A stretch of DNA of 64,000 bases. It comes from Palsa-661 sp035535015 (GTDB taxonomy: Bacteria; Actinomycetota; Acidimicrobiia; Acidimicrobiales; UBA8190). The notes below the pieces were generated by a model. It was given only the letters and a program-made list of their open reading frames with translations, searched no databases and was not told where the DNA came from. Of the stretch, positions 53,304 to 61,585 are shown in pieces (position 1 is the first letter of the stretch; every line of letters begins with the position of its first letter). The position numbers were made by a program, and so were the translations under genes. The DNA is taken from the NCBI GenBank assembly GCA_035535015.1, contig DATLQU010000026.1, positions 99,028 to 163,027 on the forward strand. The letters run 5' to 3'.

Positions 53304-54491
53304 ATGGCAGGCTGGAGCCTTTCCACACACACCCCCATGTCGACCTCCGAAATCACGCTACCGCCCGCCGTCACCACCGACGCCCCCCGTCGTCGTCGCT
53401 GGATGATCGTCATCATCCCCACCGGCATCCTCCTGATCGCCCTCTTCATCGTGGCCACTGTCGTCACCATCCCCTACGACGAACTGGTCCCCGGCCAAGC
53501 GGTGCCCGTCTCCCGTCTGATCACCGTTCCTCCGGGCAAGGGCCATCGACTGCACGGTCAGGTCCTCCTCACCGATGTCGGCCTCATCCAGAACTTGCGT
53601 CTCATCGCCCTACTCCCGGCCTGGCTGAACAGTGACAGCACCTTGGTCAAGACCTCGGAACTCACCGGCAACCTTCCGCAGGCGGAGGAGAACGAACAGG
53701 GAACGGTCGACATGGCCGAGTCGCAGCTCACGGCGAACGCGGTGGCTCTCCGGCAACTCGGCTATAGCGTTCCCGAGCACGATGCCGGCGCCACTGTCTA
53801 TGCGATCAAACCCGGCACTCCCGGCTACAAGGTGCTCACCGTGGGCGACGTCATCACCTCGGTGGACTCGGTGCCGACTCCCAACACCACCGCTCTGGTC
53901 GACGCCGTCCGCTCCCACGCCGCCGGCCAGAGGGTCACCTTGCGCGTCGGTTCCATCGCCCACCCCACCCCGGGCCACAACGTGTCGCTCCGGCTCGGTT
54001 CCGGCCGTCTCCACGGCAAGTCCGTTCCCTTCGTCGGCATCGTCTCCATGGGGACACAGCCCGTCTACGACCTGCCTTTCCCCATCAAGATCAACTCCGA
54101 CCAGATCGGCGGCCCGTCCGCCGGCCTGGCCTGGACGCTGGGCATCATCAACAGCCTCTCCGGCGGTCATCTGACCGGTGGCCTCACCGTCGCTGCCAGC
54201 GGCACCATCGACCCCGATGGAGCGGTGGGGGACGTGGGGGGCGTGGCCCAGAAGACGGTCGCCGTCGAGCGGGCCGGCGCCACCGTCTTCCTCGTCCCCG
54301 ACCAGGAGCTCGCCGTGGCCCGTTCCAAGGCCACCGCTGACCTGAAGGTCTTCGGGGTCTCCTCCTTGGCGCAGGCCATGAGGGATCTCCGCTCACTCGG
54401 AGGCCGTCTGGGCACGGCCGCCGCCGGCCCGCCAGCCGGGCCGGACGGCCACAGCGTGCCCTACAACTGGCAGGACTCGCCCTGGTCGTGA
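53304..54491 (+). CDS. YlbL-type membrane PDZ/Lon-domain protease
   Basis: 395 residues: a short cytoplasmic N-terminus, one membrane helix (about 33-55), a linker, a PDZ domain (about 165-235, PGYKVLTVGDVITSVDSVP) and a Lon-type S16 protease domain with Ser272 in IGGPSAGLAWTL and Lys317 in GGVAQKTVAV. The Ser/Lys dyad and its 45-residue spacing match Lon. Homologues (Bacillus YlbL, Mtb Rv3194c) act at the cell surface. Two starts are possible: ATG 53304 with a GGAG upstream, or ATG 53337. Confidence 0.92.
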   Translation: MAGWSLSTHTPMSTSEITLPPAVTTDAPRRRRWMIVIIPTGILLIALFIVATVVTIPYDELVPGQAVPVSRLITVPPGKGHRLHGQVLLTDVGLIQNLRLIALLPAWLNSDSTLVKTSELTGNLPQAEENEQGTVDMAESQLTANAVALRQLGYSVPEHDAGATVYAIKPGTPGYKVLTVGDVITSVDSVPTPNTTALVDAVRSHAAGQRVTLRVGSIAHPTPGHNVSLRLGSGRLHGKSVPFVGIVSMGTQPVYDLPFPIKINSDQIGGPSAGLAWTLGIINSLSGGHLTGGLTVAASGTIDPDGAVGDVGGVAQKTVAVERAGATVFLVPDQELAVARSKATADLKVFGVSSLAQAMRDLRSLGGRLGTAAAGPPAGPDGHSVPYNWQDSPWS

Positions 54492-54557
54492 CCCGCCGTC
54501 GATGAACCATCCATGAGTCACCCGAAGACAGAGCCGTCACGTACCCCGAGCGCGTCG

Positions 54558-54563
54558 TAGGCT
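54558..54563 (+). promoter_or_regulatory. -10 box of a probable leaderless promoter for the DivIVA-like gene
   Basis: TAGGCT ends 7 nt before ATG 54571. Confidence 0.6.
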
Positions 54564-54570
54564 CTGCCCC

Positions 54571-56358
54571 ATGCCTGAGGACCGCCGGCTCACCATCTCG
54601 TCCTCGTCCCGCCTGCACCCCGACGAGGTGGCCCGCCATACCTTCGGTACGGCCCGTCGCGGCTTCGATCCGGCCGAGGTCCGAAGCTTCCTCGAGCAGA
54701 TCTCCCATGAGATGCAGGCGGCGGCCGAGCGTGAGGAGACTCTGCGCGAACTGGCGGACGACGCTGAGCGCCGGGCCGCCAACCCCGTGCTCGACGAAGC
54801 CACGCTCACGGCCGCCCTGGGCCAGGAGACGGCCCGGGTGTTGCGCTCGGCCCACGACGCCGCCACCGAATTGGTGACCAAGGCCGAAGCCGAGGCGGCC
54901 CGTATGCGCGCCCTGGTCCAAGACGAGGCCACCCAACTCCAGGCCCGCACCGAACAAAACGCATCGGACCGGATCGCCCAGGCCGAAGCAGTCGCCTCCG
55001 ACCTCCGACGCCGGACCCAGGAAGAGGTGGCCTCCAAGCTCGAGGGTTCGAAGCTCGAAGCCGAAGATCTCGTGGCCCAGGCCCGGGCCGAATGCCGAGC
55101 CATGGTCCAAGAGGCCCAGGAGGTCCGCGCCCGGGTCCTGAACGACCTCACCCGCCGCCGCCGGGTCCTGCATAGTCAGATCGAGCAGCTCCGGGCGGGC
55201 CGTGAACGCCTGGCCGAGACCATCAACGACGTCCGCCACACTGTCGACCGCATCACCGACGAGCTGTTCCGGGCCGAAGATGAAGCCCGCCTGGCCGCCG
55301 AGGCGGCCGGCCGACAAGCAGCGGCGCAGGAAACCTCCGACGACCTGATCAGTCCGGTGTCCTCCGACGGCGACAGTCTTCTCCCGGCGCCCGAGGAGCT
55401 CGGCACCGGGAATCTGGACGAGGACGAGTCGAGCCGCAAGCAGGCGGTCGAAGACCTCTTCGCCCGTCTCCGCGCCGAGCGTCAGAGCGCGGCGCCTGAC
55501 ATCGGGGACGCCGCCCTCGAAACCGAGAGGACCGGCGCCCAGGCACCGCCGGCGACCGCCGGCCAGAACCTCACCCCGCCGTCCTCGTCGGCGGGGGTCT
55601 CACCCGGCGCGTCCACGGGCACCTCCCCGGCGTCGGCCGGCAGTGACGTCGGAAACCACATCCCGGTGGCCGATCAGAGCGCCGCCCACGATTCCGCCGC
55701 CGACCACGCCGCCGCCGACCCCCGCCTAGCCCAGCGCGACGAACTCCTCGGTCCCGTCGTCTCCATGTTGGTCCGCCGTATCAAGCGGGCTCTCCAGGAC
55801 GACCAGAACGACATCCTCGACCGCGTCCGCGCCGGCGGGGGCTGGGGACCGGACGTCCTGCCCCTGGCCGATGACCAAGAAAGCCGCTATGTCAACGCCG
55901 CCCTCGAGCACCTCCTGGACGCCGCCCGGTCGGGCGCCACCTTCGTCGGCGGCAAGCCCGATGACGCCCCCCCGGTCGATACCGTGGCCGCCGAGTTGGC
56001 GGCGGCCATCGTCGTCCCTCTCCGCCGCCGCCTGAGCGCTGCGGGGGACTCGGTCGACGCCGGGGACGATTCGGCTCTCATCGAGCACGTGGGTGCCGCC
56101 TTCCGCGACTGGAAGGGAGCCCGGGTCGAGCGCCTGGCCGGCGACCAGGCCCTGGCCGCATTCTCGCAGGCGTCGCTGGCGGCGGCCCCGAAGGCCACCT
56201 TGCTGCGCTGGATCGTGGACGACGGGGGCACCCGGTGCCCCGACTGTGACGACAACGCGCTGGCCGGACCCCAACGCCCCGGAGAGGTTTTCCCGACCGG
56301 TCATCCCGGCCCGCCCGCCCACGCCGGGTGCCGGTGTCTCCTCGCTCCCGAGGCGTAG
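54571..56358 (+). CDS. DivIVA-like coiled-coil protein fused to a phage Mu gpF-like C-terminal motif
   Basis: 595 residues in three parts. Residues about 12-60 are a DivIVA/Wag31 N-terminal domain (LHPDEVARHTFGTARRGFDPAEVRSFLEQISHEM), which senses membrane curvature at poles and septa. Residues about 60-260 form a Glu/Ala/Arg-rich coiled coil, then a low-complexity linker to about 385. The last 200 residues end in W-x-x-DDGGTRCPDCDDN...PGEVFPTGHPGPPAHAGCRC: C556, C559, H584, C587, C589. That pattern is the signature of the C-terminus of minor head proteins of the SPP1 gp7/Mu F type. I have not seen this fusion described. Neighbours (YlbL, UPF0182) are envelope genes. Confidence 0.85.
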   Translation: MPEDRRLTISSSSRLHPDEVARHTFGTARRGFDPAEVRSFLEQISHEMQAAAEREETLRELADDAERRAANPVLDEATLTAALGQETARVLRSAHDAATELVTKAEAEAARMRALVQDEATQLQARTEQNASDRIAQAEAVASDLRRRTQEEVASKLEGSKLEAEDLVAQARAECRAMVQEAQEVRARVLNDLTRRRRVLHSQIEQLRAGRERLAETINDVRHTVDRITDELFRAEDEARLAAEAAGRQAAAQETSDDLISPVSSDGDSLLPAPEELGTGNLDEDESSRKQAVEDLFARLRAERQSAAPDIGDAALETERTGAQAPPATAGQNLTPPSSSAGVSPGASTGTSPASAGSDVGNHIPVADQSAAHDSAADHAAADPRLAQRDELLGPVVSMLVRRIKRALQDDQNDILDRVRAGGGWGPDVLPLADDQESRYVNAALEHLLDAARSGATFVGGKPDDAPPVDTVAAELAAAIVVPLRRRLSAAGDSVDAGDDSALIEHVGAAFRDWKGARVERLAGDQALAAFSQASLAAAPKATLLRWIVDDGGTRCPDCDDNALAGPQRPGEVFPTGHPGPPAHAGCRCLLAPEA

Positions 56359-56361
56359 GCT
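56356..56361 (+). promoter_or_regulatory. -10 box of a probable near-leaderless UPF0182 promoter
   Basis: TAGGCT overlaps the preceding gene's stop codon and ends 9 nt before GTG 56371. Confidence 0.5.
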
Positions 56362-56370
56362 CCGTCCCCA

Positions 56371-59367
56371 GTGCGCTCCCCGCAAGACCTGTCTCACCTC
56401 CCGCGTCGTTCCGCCCGTCGGGGTCGCGTCTGGATCATCGTCGCCGTCGCCGTCTTGGTGGTCCTCTTCGCCTCTCTTAAGACGATCGCCACCTTCTACA
56501 CCGACTACCTCTGGTTCGGATCGGTCAACCTGGCGGGGGAGTGGCGCCACCTCTTCGCCGTCAAGGCCGGCCTGTTCCTTGGATTCGCCCTCGTCTTCTT
56601 CGTCGTCCTCTGGATCAACCTGGCCGTCGTCGACCGCCTGGCGCCGGGCGAGTTGTCCCTCGGCCCCGACGACGAGCTCGTCCGGCGCTACCAACAGCGC
56701 GTCACCCCCCGAGCCGTCCTCGTCCGCACCGTGGTCTCGGTGGTGGTGGCCCTGATCGCCGCTTCCGGTGCCATCGGACAATGGCGGAATTTCCTGCTCT
56801 TCGAAGACGGGGTCTACTTCACCGGTCCGAACCGCAATGATCCCCAGTTCCACAAGAACATCGGCTTCTTCCTCTTCAAGCTGCCCTTCCTTTCCTTCAT
56901 CGTCCAGTGGGCCTTCGTCTCGCTCGTGGTCATGGCCGTCCTCACCGTCATCGCCCACTACCTGAATGGCGGTATCCGGGTGCAGTCGGGCGCCCCGAGC
57001 GTCGCCCCCCAGGTAAAGGTCCACCTCTCGGTCCTGCTCGCCGCCATGGCGCTGGTGAAGGCCTTCGGTTACATCCTGGCCCGTTACAACCTCGACCTCT
57101 CCCAGACCGGCTACGTCCAGGGCGCCACCTACACGGCCGTCCACGCCCGCCTGCCGGCACTCACCCTGCTCTTCTGGATCTCGCTCCTGGCGGCGGTCAT
57201 CCTCCTCATCAACATCCGCCGCCGGGGCTGGGCCCTGCCCGTCCTCGGGGTGGGCCTCTGGGCGTTCGTGGCCATCGTGGTGGGCGCCATCTACCCGGCC
57301 ATCGTCCAGGCGGTCAAGGTCACCCCGGCCCAGAACACCCTCGAGCAGCCGTACATCAAGCGCAATATCGCCGCCACCCGTTTCGCCGTTGGAATCAACG
57401 ACGTCAAGCGGACCACCTTCAAGGCGACCCAGAGCCTCACTGCCTCCGCCGTCGAGGCTAACCAGGCCACCTTGGGCAACGTCCAGCTCTGGGACCCGTC
57501 GCCGACCCTGACCGCCCCGACCTACACCAAGCTGCAGGCGACCCGGTCCTACTACTCCTTCAACACCCTGGCCATGGACCGCTACTCGATCAAGGGCATC
57601 CCCGTCCCCATGGTGGTGGGCGTCAGACAGGTGAACGACACCGACCTGCCCTCCCAGGGCTGGGTCAACACCCACCTCCAGTACACCCACGGCTACGGCA
57701 TGATCCTGTCCCCGGCCAACACGTCGAACAGCCACCAGCCAACCTTCGCTCTTTCCCAGGTCCCCACCCGCTCCTCACCCGACGCGCCGAAGCTCATCCA
57801 GCCGCGTGTCTACTTCGGTCTCAGCAACCCGAACGGCGGCGACGCCTCGTACGTCCTGGCCGATACCCGCCAATCCGAGATCGACTACCAGTCGGGATCG
57901 GGCGGGAACCCCGTCACCAGCACCTACCACGGCACCGGCGGTGTCCAGCTCAAGAACTTCCTCGTAAAGGCGGCCTTCGCCGTCCGTTTCGGTGACTTCA
58001 ATCTTTTGGTCTCCGACCTCGTCGCCCACCAGTCCCGGCTCATGTTCGTCCGCGACATCACCCAGATGGCCCAGAAGGCGGCGCCCTTCCTGAGCTTCGA
58101 CTCGGATCCCTACCCCGTCCTGGCCGGCGGGAAGATCTACTGGATCCTCGACGCCTACACCACGAGTGACAACTACCCCTACTCCCAGAACTTCGACACC
58201 ACGGCGCTCCCGTCGAACAGCGGGCTGCAGCAGAACTTCAACTACGTCCGGAATTCCGTCAAGGTGGTGGTGGACGCCTACTCGGGCGACATGAAGTTCT
58301 ACGACGTCTCGGCGCTCACCAAGACGACCGACCCGATTCTCGGGACATGGGAGAAGGTCTTCCCGGGCATGTTCACCCCGGTCTCGAAGATGCCCACGGC
58401 GCTGCGGGCGCATCTCCGCTACCCCGAAGATCTCCTCACCGTCCAGTCGGCCATGTACGGCCGGTATCACATCACCCAGCCGCTCGCCTTCTACAACGCC
58501 ACCAACGCTTGGAGCGTCTCGCCCAGCGCCGGCTCGGGACCGCCCGATCAGGCTCTCCCGCAGATCATCACGTCCAGCGCCCAGGGCAATGTCAGTACCC
58601 AGGTCCAACGCAGCGCACCCATCTACGAGGTCTTCCAGCTGCCGGGCCAGACCAAACAGACGTACAACCTGGTGGACTCGTTCGTCCCCGCCAACAAGGC
58701 GGACAACATCCAGACAATGGCTGGCTTCATCGCCGCGGGATCGGATCCGTCGGACTACGGCCAGCTCACCGTTTACCAGACACCGCCGATCGACGGACCG
58801 GCTCTCGTCGACTCCGACATTCAGGGAACACAGGCGATCTCGTCGAAGATCAGCCTGCTCAACCAGAACGGCTCCACCGTCTTATTGGGGAACCTGCAAT
58901 TCGTTCCCGTGGGCGACTCGATGATCTACTTCCGCCCCTTCTACGTGGAATCGTCGCGTAACCCCTTTCCCAAGCTCGACTACTACATCGTCGTCTACGC
59001 CGGGGCCCAGGGTCAGAGCAAGGTCGCTTTCCAACCGACGCTCACGGAGGCGCTTCAGGACTTGTTCAACGTCGCCCTGCCCGGTCAGACGAGCCAGGGG
59101 ACCACCAAGCCGACCGGTCCCGGGACGTCGGTGAACGCCAACATCCAAAGCCTCATCGCCCAGGCCAACGCTGACTACCAGCAGGCGCAAACCGACCTGA
59201 AGAACGGCGACTTCGCCGCCTACGGCACCGACACCCAACACCTCCAGACCGATCTCCAGCAGCTCCAACAGGCGTCGGGCGCCAGTTCCACCCCACCGGC
59301 GAAGTCGACCACGACGACCACGACCACGGTTCCGAGCGGCGTGGCCCTGGGGTCGACCAAGCACTGA
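56371..59367 (+). CDS. UPF0182 family membrane protein
   Basis: 998 residues: seven N-terminal membrane helices (within about residues 22-315), followed by a large extracytoplasmic region of about 600 residues and an acidic, Thr/Gln-rich C-terminus. Family-typical stretches include FYTDYLWFGSVNLAGEW, GPNRNDPQFHKNIGFFLF, PYIKRNIAATRFAVGI, SYYSFNTLAMDRY and RTVHLP-like RYPEDLLTVQSAMYGRYHI. The C-terminal 60 residues include a polythreonine run. Function unknown. In Mtb this family is beside a YlbL-like gene, as here, so a shared envelope process is likely. Confidence 0.93.
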   Translation: MRSPQDLSHLPRRSARRGRVWIIVAVAVLVVLFASLKTIATFYTDYLWFGSVNLAGEWRHLFAVKAGLFLGFALVFFVVLWINLAVVDRLAPGELSLGPDDELVRRYQQRVTPRAVLVRTVVSVVVALIAASGAIGQWRNFLLFEDGVYFTGPNRNDPQFHKNIGFFLFKLPFLSFIVQWAFVSLVVMAVLTVIAHYLNGGIRVQSGAPSVAPQVKVHLSVLLAAMALVKAFGYILARYNLDLSQTGYVQGATYTAVHARLPALTLLFWISLLAAVILLINIRRRGWALPVLGVGLWAFVAIVVGAIYPAIVQAVKVTPAQNTLEQPYIKRNIAATRFAVGINDVKRTTFKATQSLTASAVEANQATLGNVQLWDPSPTLTAPTYTKLQATRSYYSFNTLAMDRYSIKGIPVPMVVGVRQVNDTDLPSQGWVNTHLQYTHGYGMILSPANTSNSHQPTFALSQVPTRSSPDAPKLIQPRVYFGLSNPNGGDASYVLADTRQSEIDYQSGSGGNPVTSTYHGTGGVQLKNFLVKAAFAVRFGDFNLLVSDLVAHQSRLMFVRDITQMAQKAAPFLSFDSDPYPVLAGGKIYWILDAYTTSDNYPYSQNFDTTALPSNSGLQQNFNYVRNSVKVVVDAYSGDMKFYDVSALTKTTDPILGTWEKVFPGMFTPVSKMPTALRAHLRYPEDLLTVQSAMYGRYHITQPLAFYNATNAWSVSPSAGSGPPDQALPQIITSSAQGNVSTQVQRSAPIYEVFQLPGQTKQTYNLVDSFVPANKADNIQTMAGFIAAGSDPSDYGQLTVYQTPPIDGPALVDSDIQGTQAISSKISLLNQNGSTVLLGNLQFVPVGDSMIYFRPFYVESSRNPFPKLDYYIVVYAGAQGQSKVAFQPTLTEALQDLFNVALPGQTSQGTTKPTGPGTSVNANIQSLIAQANADYQQAQTDLKNGDFAAYGTDTQHLQTDLQQLQQASGASSTPPAKSTTTTTTTVPSGVALGSTKH

Positions 59368-59427
59368 CAGCCCCCGACCGGGACACGGGCCGGGATTCCT
59401 CGTGGACGCACCCATCCCGTCGGCTGC

Positions 59428-59433
59428 TAATCT
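59428..59433 (+). promoter_or_regulatory. Promoter -10 of the initiator tRNA gene
   Basis: TAATCT ends 12 nt before the first base of the tRNA. The 78 nt after the UPF0182 stop hold nothing else. Confidence 0.5.
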
Positions 59434-59445
59434 GGGTGATCACGA

Positions 59446-59522
<77 letters not shown>

Positions 59523-59537
59523 TCGAAACCCCAGGTC

Positions 59538-59561
59538 AGAGCCGGTCTTCGGGCCGGCTCT
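59538..59561 (+). terminator. Terminator after the initiator tRNA
   Basis: AGAGCCGGTC, TTCG loop, GGCCGGCTCT: a 10-bp stem, followed by TTTCCTTTTG. A clear factor-independent terminator 15 nt past the tRNA CCA. Between it and the operators (59571-59717) I see only a small GAGGCG-AG-CGCCTC palindrome. Confidence 0.85.
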
Positions 59562-59717
59562 TTCCTTTTGGTCCCGGGGGGGATCCCATAGACTCGGATT
59601 CATTGCGTCGTGAGGCGAGCGCCTCGACGATCCCTACGGGCCGGCACCGTCCAGCCCGAAAGTCCTGTTCAGGCTAACCTTTGGACGGATGTAGCCGATC
59701 GCTGACATAATACGCTT

Positions 59718-59787
59718 GTAAACGATCAACTACATGGTACAGTCGTAAACGAACGACTACAGGAACCTCATGTAAACGGGCGTTTAC
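59718..59787 (+). promoter_or_regulatory. Three evenly spaced operator-like sites upstream of hipB
   Basis: 16-mers GTAAACGATCAACTAC (59718), GTAAACGAACGACTAC (59745) and GTAAACGGGCGTTTAC (59772). Starts are exactly 27 bp apart. The third is a perfect inverted repeat (7-bp arms), the first two keep GTAAACG and a TAC end. A TTGTAA-N16-TACAGT promoter (59716-59743) overlaps site 1 and lies against site 2. The third site ends 5 nt before the hipB ATG. They are best read as binding sites for the HipB repressor, in line with autoregulation of hipBA. Confidence 0.75.
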
Positions 59788-59792
59788 CAAAT

Positions 59793-60071
59793 ATGGACAC
59801 GAAAATCATCACGACACGAGATCTGGCTTCGGCGATCCGGGGTCGCCGCTTCGCCCTGGGCCTGACCCAGGCAGACGTCGCCTCCAGGGTGGGCGTCTCC
59901 CGGCCCTGGCTGAGCCAGATAGAGGCAGGCAAACCGACCGCCAACATCGGGCTGGTCATCCGCCTGCTCGACGCCCTCGGGCTCCAGCTCGAAGTGACCG
60001 ACCGACCACCGCGGGCGGACGATTCCACAACCGACCTCGACGCCCACCTCGACGAGTACAACAACCGATGA
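59793..60071 (+). CDS. hipB: HipB-type antitoxin/repressor (XRE family)
   Basis: 92-residue XRE helix-turn-helix protein. The HTH lies about residues 14-65: IRGRRFALGLTQADVASRVGVSRPWLSQIEAGKPTANIGLVIRLLDALG. A short acidic C-terminus (DDSTTDLDAHLDEYNNR) probably contacts the toxin. It overlaps hipA by 4 nt (ATGA). No good Shine-Dalgarno sequence precedes it; the operator sites occupy the space before the ATG, so the message may start very close to it. Antitoxin and autorepressor of the hip operon. Confidence 0.92.
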   Translation: MDTKIITTRDLASAIRGRRFALGLTQADVASRVGVSRPWLSQIEAGKPTANIGLVIRLLDALGLQLEVTDRPPRADDSTTDLDAHLDEYNNR

Positions 60072-61360
60072 CAGACACTCTGGTCGTCGTCCTGGACGAC
60101 TCTGTTGCCGGAACCGTGACTCGTGTCGCCCACGGCCGCCTGCGGTTCGATTACGACGACGCTTATCGCAATCGCCCGAGTGCTACTCCGCTTTCCGTGT
60201 CGATGCCCGTCGAGGTCGGGTCCCACCCGGACCACGTCATCACGCCGTGGTTGTGGAACCTCCTACCCGACAACCCGGCGGTCATCGATCGATGGGCACG
60301 CGAATTTCACGTCTCCCGATCGTCGCCGTTCTCACTCCTATCGACCCCGATTGGCGAGGACTGTCCCGGCGCAGTGCGCTTCGCGCCGCCAGATCGCCTC
60401 GACCAGATTCTGCGCTGGGGTGGCGACGTCACCTGGCTGACGGATGACGAGGTTGCTGGACGACTCCGCGATCTCCGCGAGGATTCGACCGCCTGGCTTG
60501 GCAAGTCCTTTACCGGCCAGTTCAGTCTTGCCGGAGCCCAGGCAAAGACCGCTCTCCTGTACGACAACGGACGCTGGGGGGTCCCCTCCGGAGCGACCCC
60601 CACCACGCACATCCTCAAGCCTGCCGTCATGGGCTTCGACGATCACGATCTCAACGAACATCTCTGTCTTGATGCCGCGCGACGCGCAGGCCTTCTCGCA
60701 GCTCGAACCCGCGTCTCCCGTTTCGCAAACGAAAGTGCGATCGTGGTTGATCGCTATGACCGGCAAATCCGTGGAGACACGATCACTCGCGTTCATCAAG
60801 AAGACACGTGTCAAGCCTTGGGGATTCCGCCGTGGAAGAAGTACCAAAACGAAGGTGGGCCTGGACCACAAGACATCGCAGATCTTCTTCGCCAAGTTCT
60901 ATCCCCTCGCGTCGTGAATGGCTCCGTCCAGCGTTTCGCCGACGCGTTGATCTGGAACTGGATCATCGCCGGAACCGATGCGCACGCAAAGAACTACTCC
61001 CTGCTGATTTCAGGCAGCCAAGTTCGTCTCGCTCCTCTGTATGACGTCGCGTCGGCACTTCCGTACGATATTCATGAGAAGAAGTTGCGCCTTGCCATGA
61101 AGATCGGCGGCGATTATCGGGTGTATCCCTACAAGAACCCGTGGCCTTTGGCCGCCCGGGAACTCGGACTTGATGAGGAGGCGTTGCGCCTTCGCGTCCA
61201 GGAGCTTCTCATGGTTGCACCGCAGGCCTTCGCTGACTCGGCCAAGACGCCTGACGTGCTCACACTTGATCGCCCGCTACCGGTGAAGCTGGTTGACCTC
61301 GTTGCGGAGAGGGCTCATCGCTGCCTCTCGGTCCTAGGCGCACAATCCACAGCATCCTGA
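60068..61360 (+). CDS. hipA: HipA-type serine/threonine kinase toxin
   Basis: 430 residues, complete. In E. coli HipA phosphorylates glutamyl-tRNA synthetase and induces dormancy. The ATP/activation region is FSLAGAQAKTALL with Ser153 at the autophosphorylation-type position, THILKP follows, then SAIVVDRYDR, HQEDTCQALG, the catalytic loop AGTDAHAKNYSLL (Asp304, Asn309) and the Mg-binding LYDVASALPY (Asp326). All key residues are kept, so it should be active. Base composition is visibly lower in GC than the chromosomal genes, in line with transfer. Confidence 0.93.
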   Translation: MTDTLVVVLDDSVAGTVTRVAHGRLRFDYDDAYRNRPSATPLSVSMPVEVGSHPDHVITPWLWNLLPDNPAVIDRWAREFHVSRSSPFSLLSTPIGEDCPGAVRFAPPDRLDQILRWGGDVTWLTDDEVAGRLRDLREDSTAWLGKSFTGQFSLAGAQAKTALLYDNGRWGVPSGATPTTHILKPAVMGFDDHDLNEHLCLDAARRAGLLAARTRVSRFANESAIVVDRYDRQIRGDTITRVHQEDTCQALGIPPWKKYQNEGGPGPQDIADLLRQVLSPRVVNGSVQRFADALIWNWIIAGTDAHAKNYSLLISGSQVRLAPLYDVASALPYDIHEKKLRLAMKIGGDYRVYPYKNPWPLAARELGLDEEALRLRVQELLMVAPQAFADSAKTPDVLTLDRPLPVKLVDLVAERAHRCLSVLGAQSTAS

Positions 61361-61391
61361 CCGAGTGCCGGGATAACCCGACATCACCGAA

Positions 61392-61532
61392 GCGCGAGGA
61401 GCGGGTCCTACCGGGGGAGTCGTGTAACTCGTAGGCCATTGAGACCAGGGCCCGACTGACGCCGAGTCGAGACGACTCAAGGTTGACGTCGTCCCAGCGG
61501 AGGCCGAGGAGCTCGCGGCGGCGCATACAGGC
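61392..61532 (-). pseudogene. Tyrosine recombinase (phage integrase) fragment
   Basis: On the reverse strand, about 47 residues read ACMRRRELLGLRWDDVNLES, then SRLGVSRALVSMAYELHDSPGRTRSSR. This is the start of the integrase catalytic domain, with box I arginine in MRRRELLGLRW and the DV-L-x-x-x-R-L-x-V-x-RALV pattern. Neither the N-terminal part nor the HxxR and Tyr boxes follow in frame; the sequence diverges after about 61392. It is the relic one would expect beside a tRNA attachment site. Confidence 0.75.
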
Positions 61533-61585
61533 CCGCGTACTTGAAGGCTGGTCTGATCTGATCAAGCTCTCGTCGGCTGGGGCGG

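Noticed and set aside
53240..53330. N-terminal 29-residue extension of the HEAT protein with a CxxC (CSVCG)
   Set aside because: Would overlap the divergent YlbL-like gene start and is not in the repeat pattern; GTG 53243 is simpler.
55726..57735. 669-residue reverse ORF over the DivIVA-like and UPF0182 genes
   Set aside because: Antisense shadow with runs of Asp/Gly/Glu/Val and no motif.
60338..60895. 185-residue reverse ORF within hipA
   Set aside because: Antisense to an intact HipA kinase frame with all catalytic motifs; no independent support.
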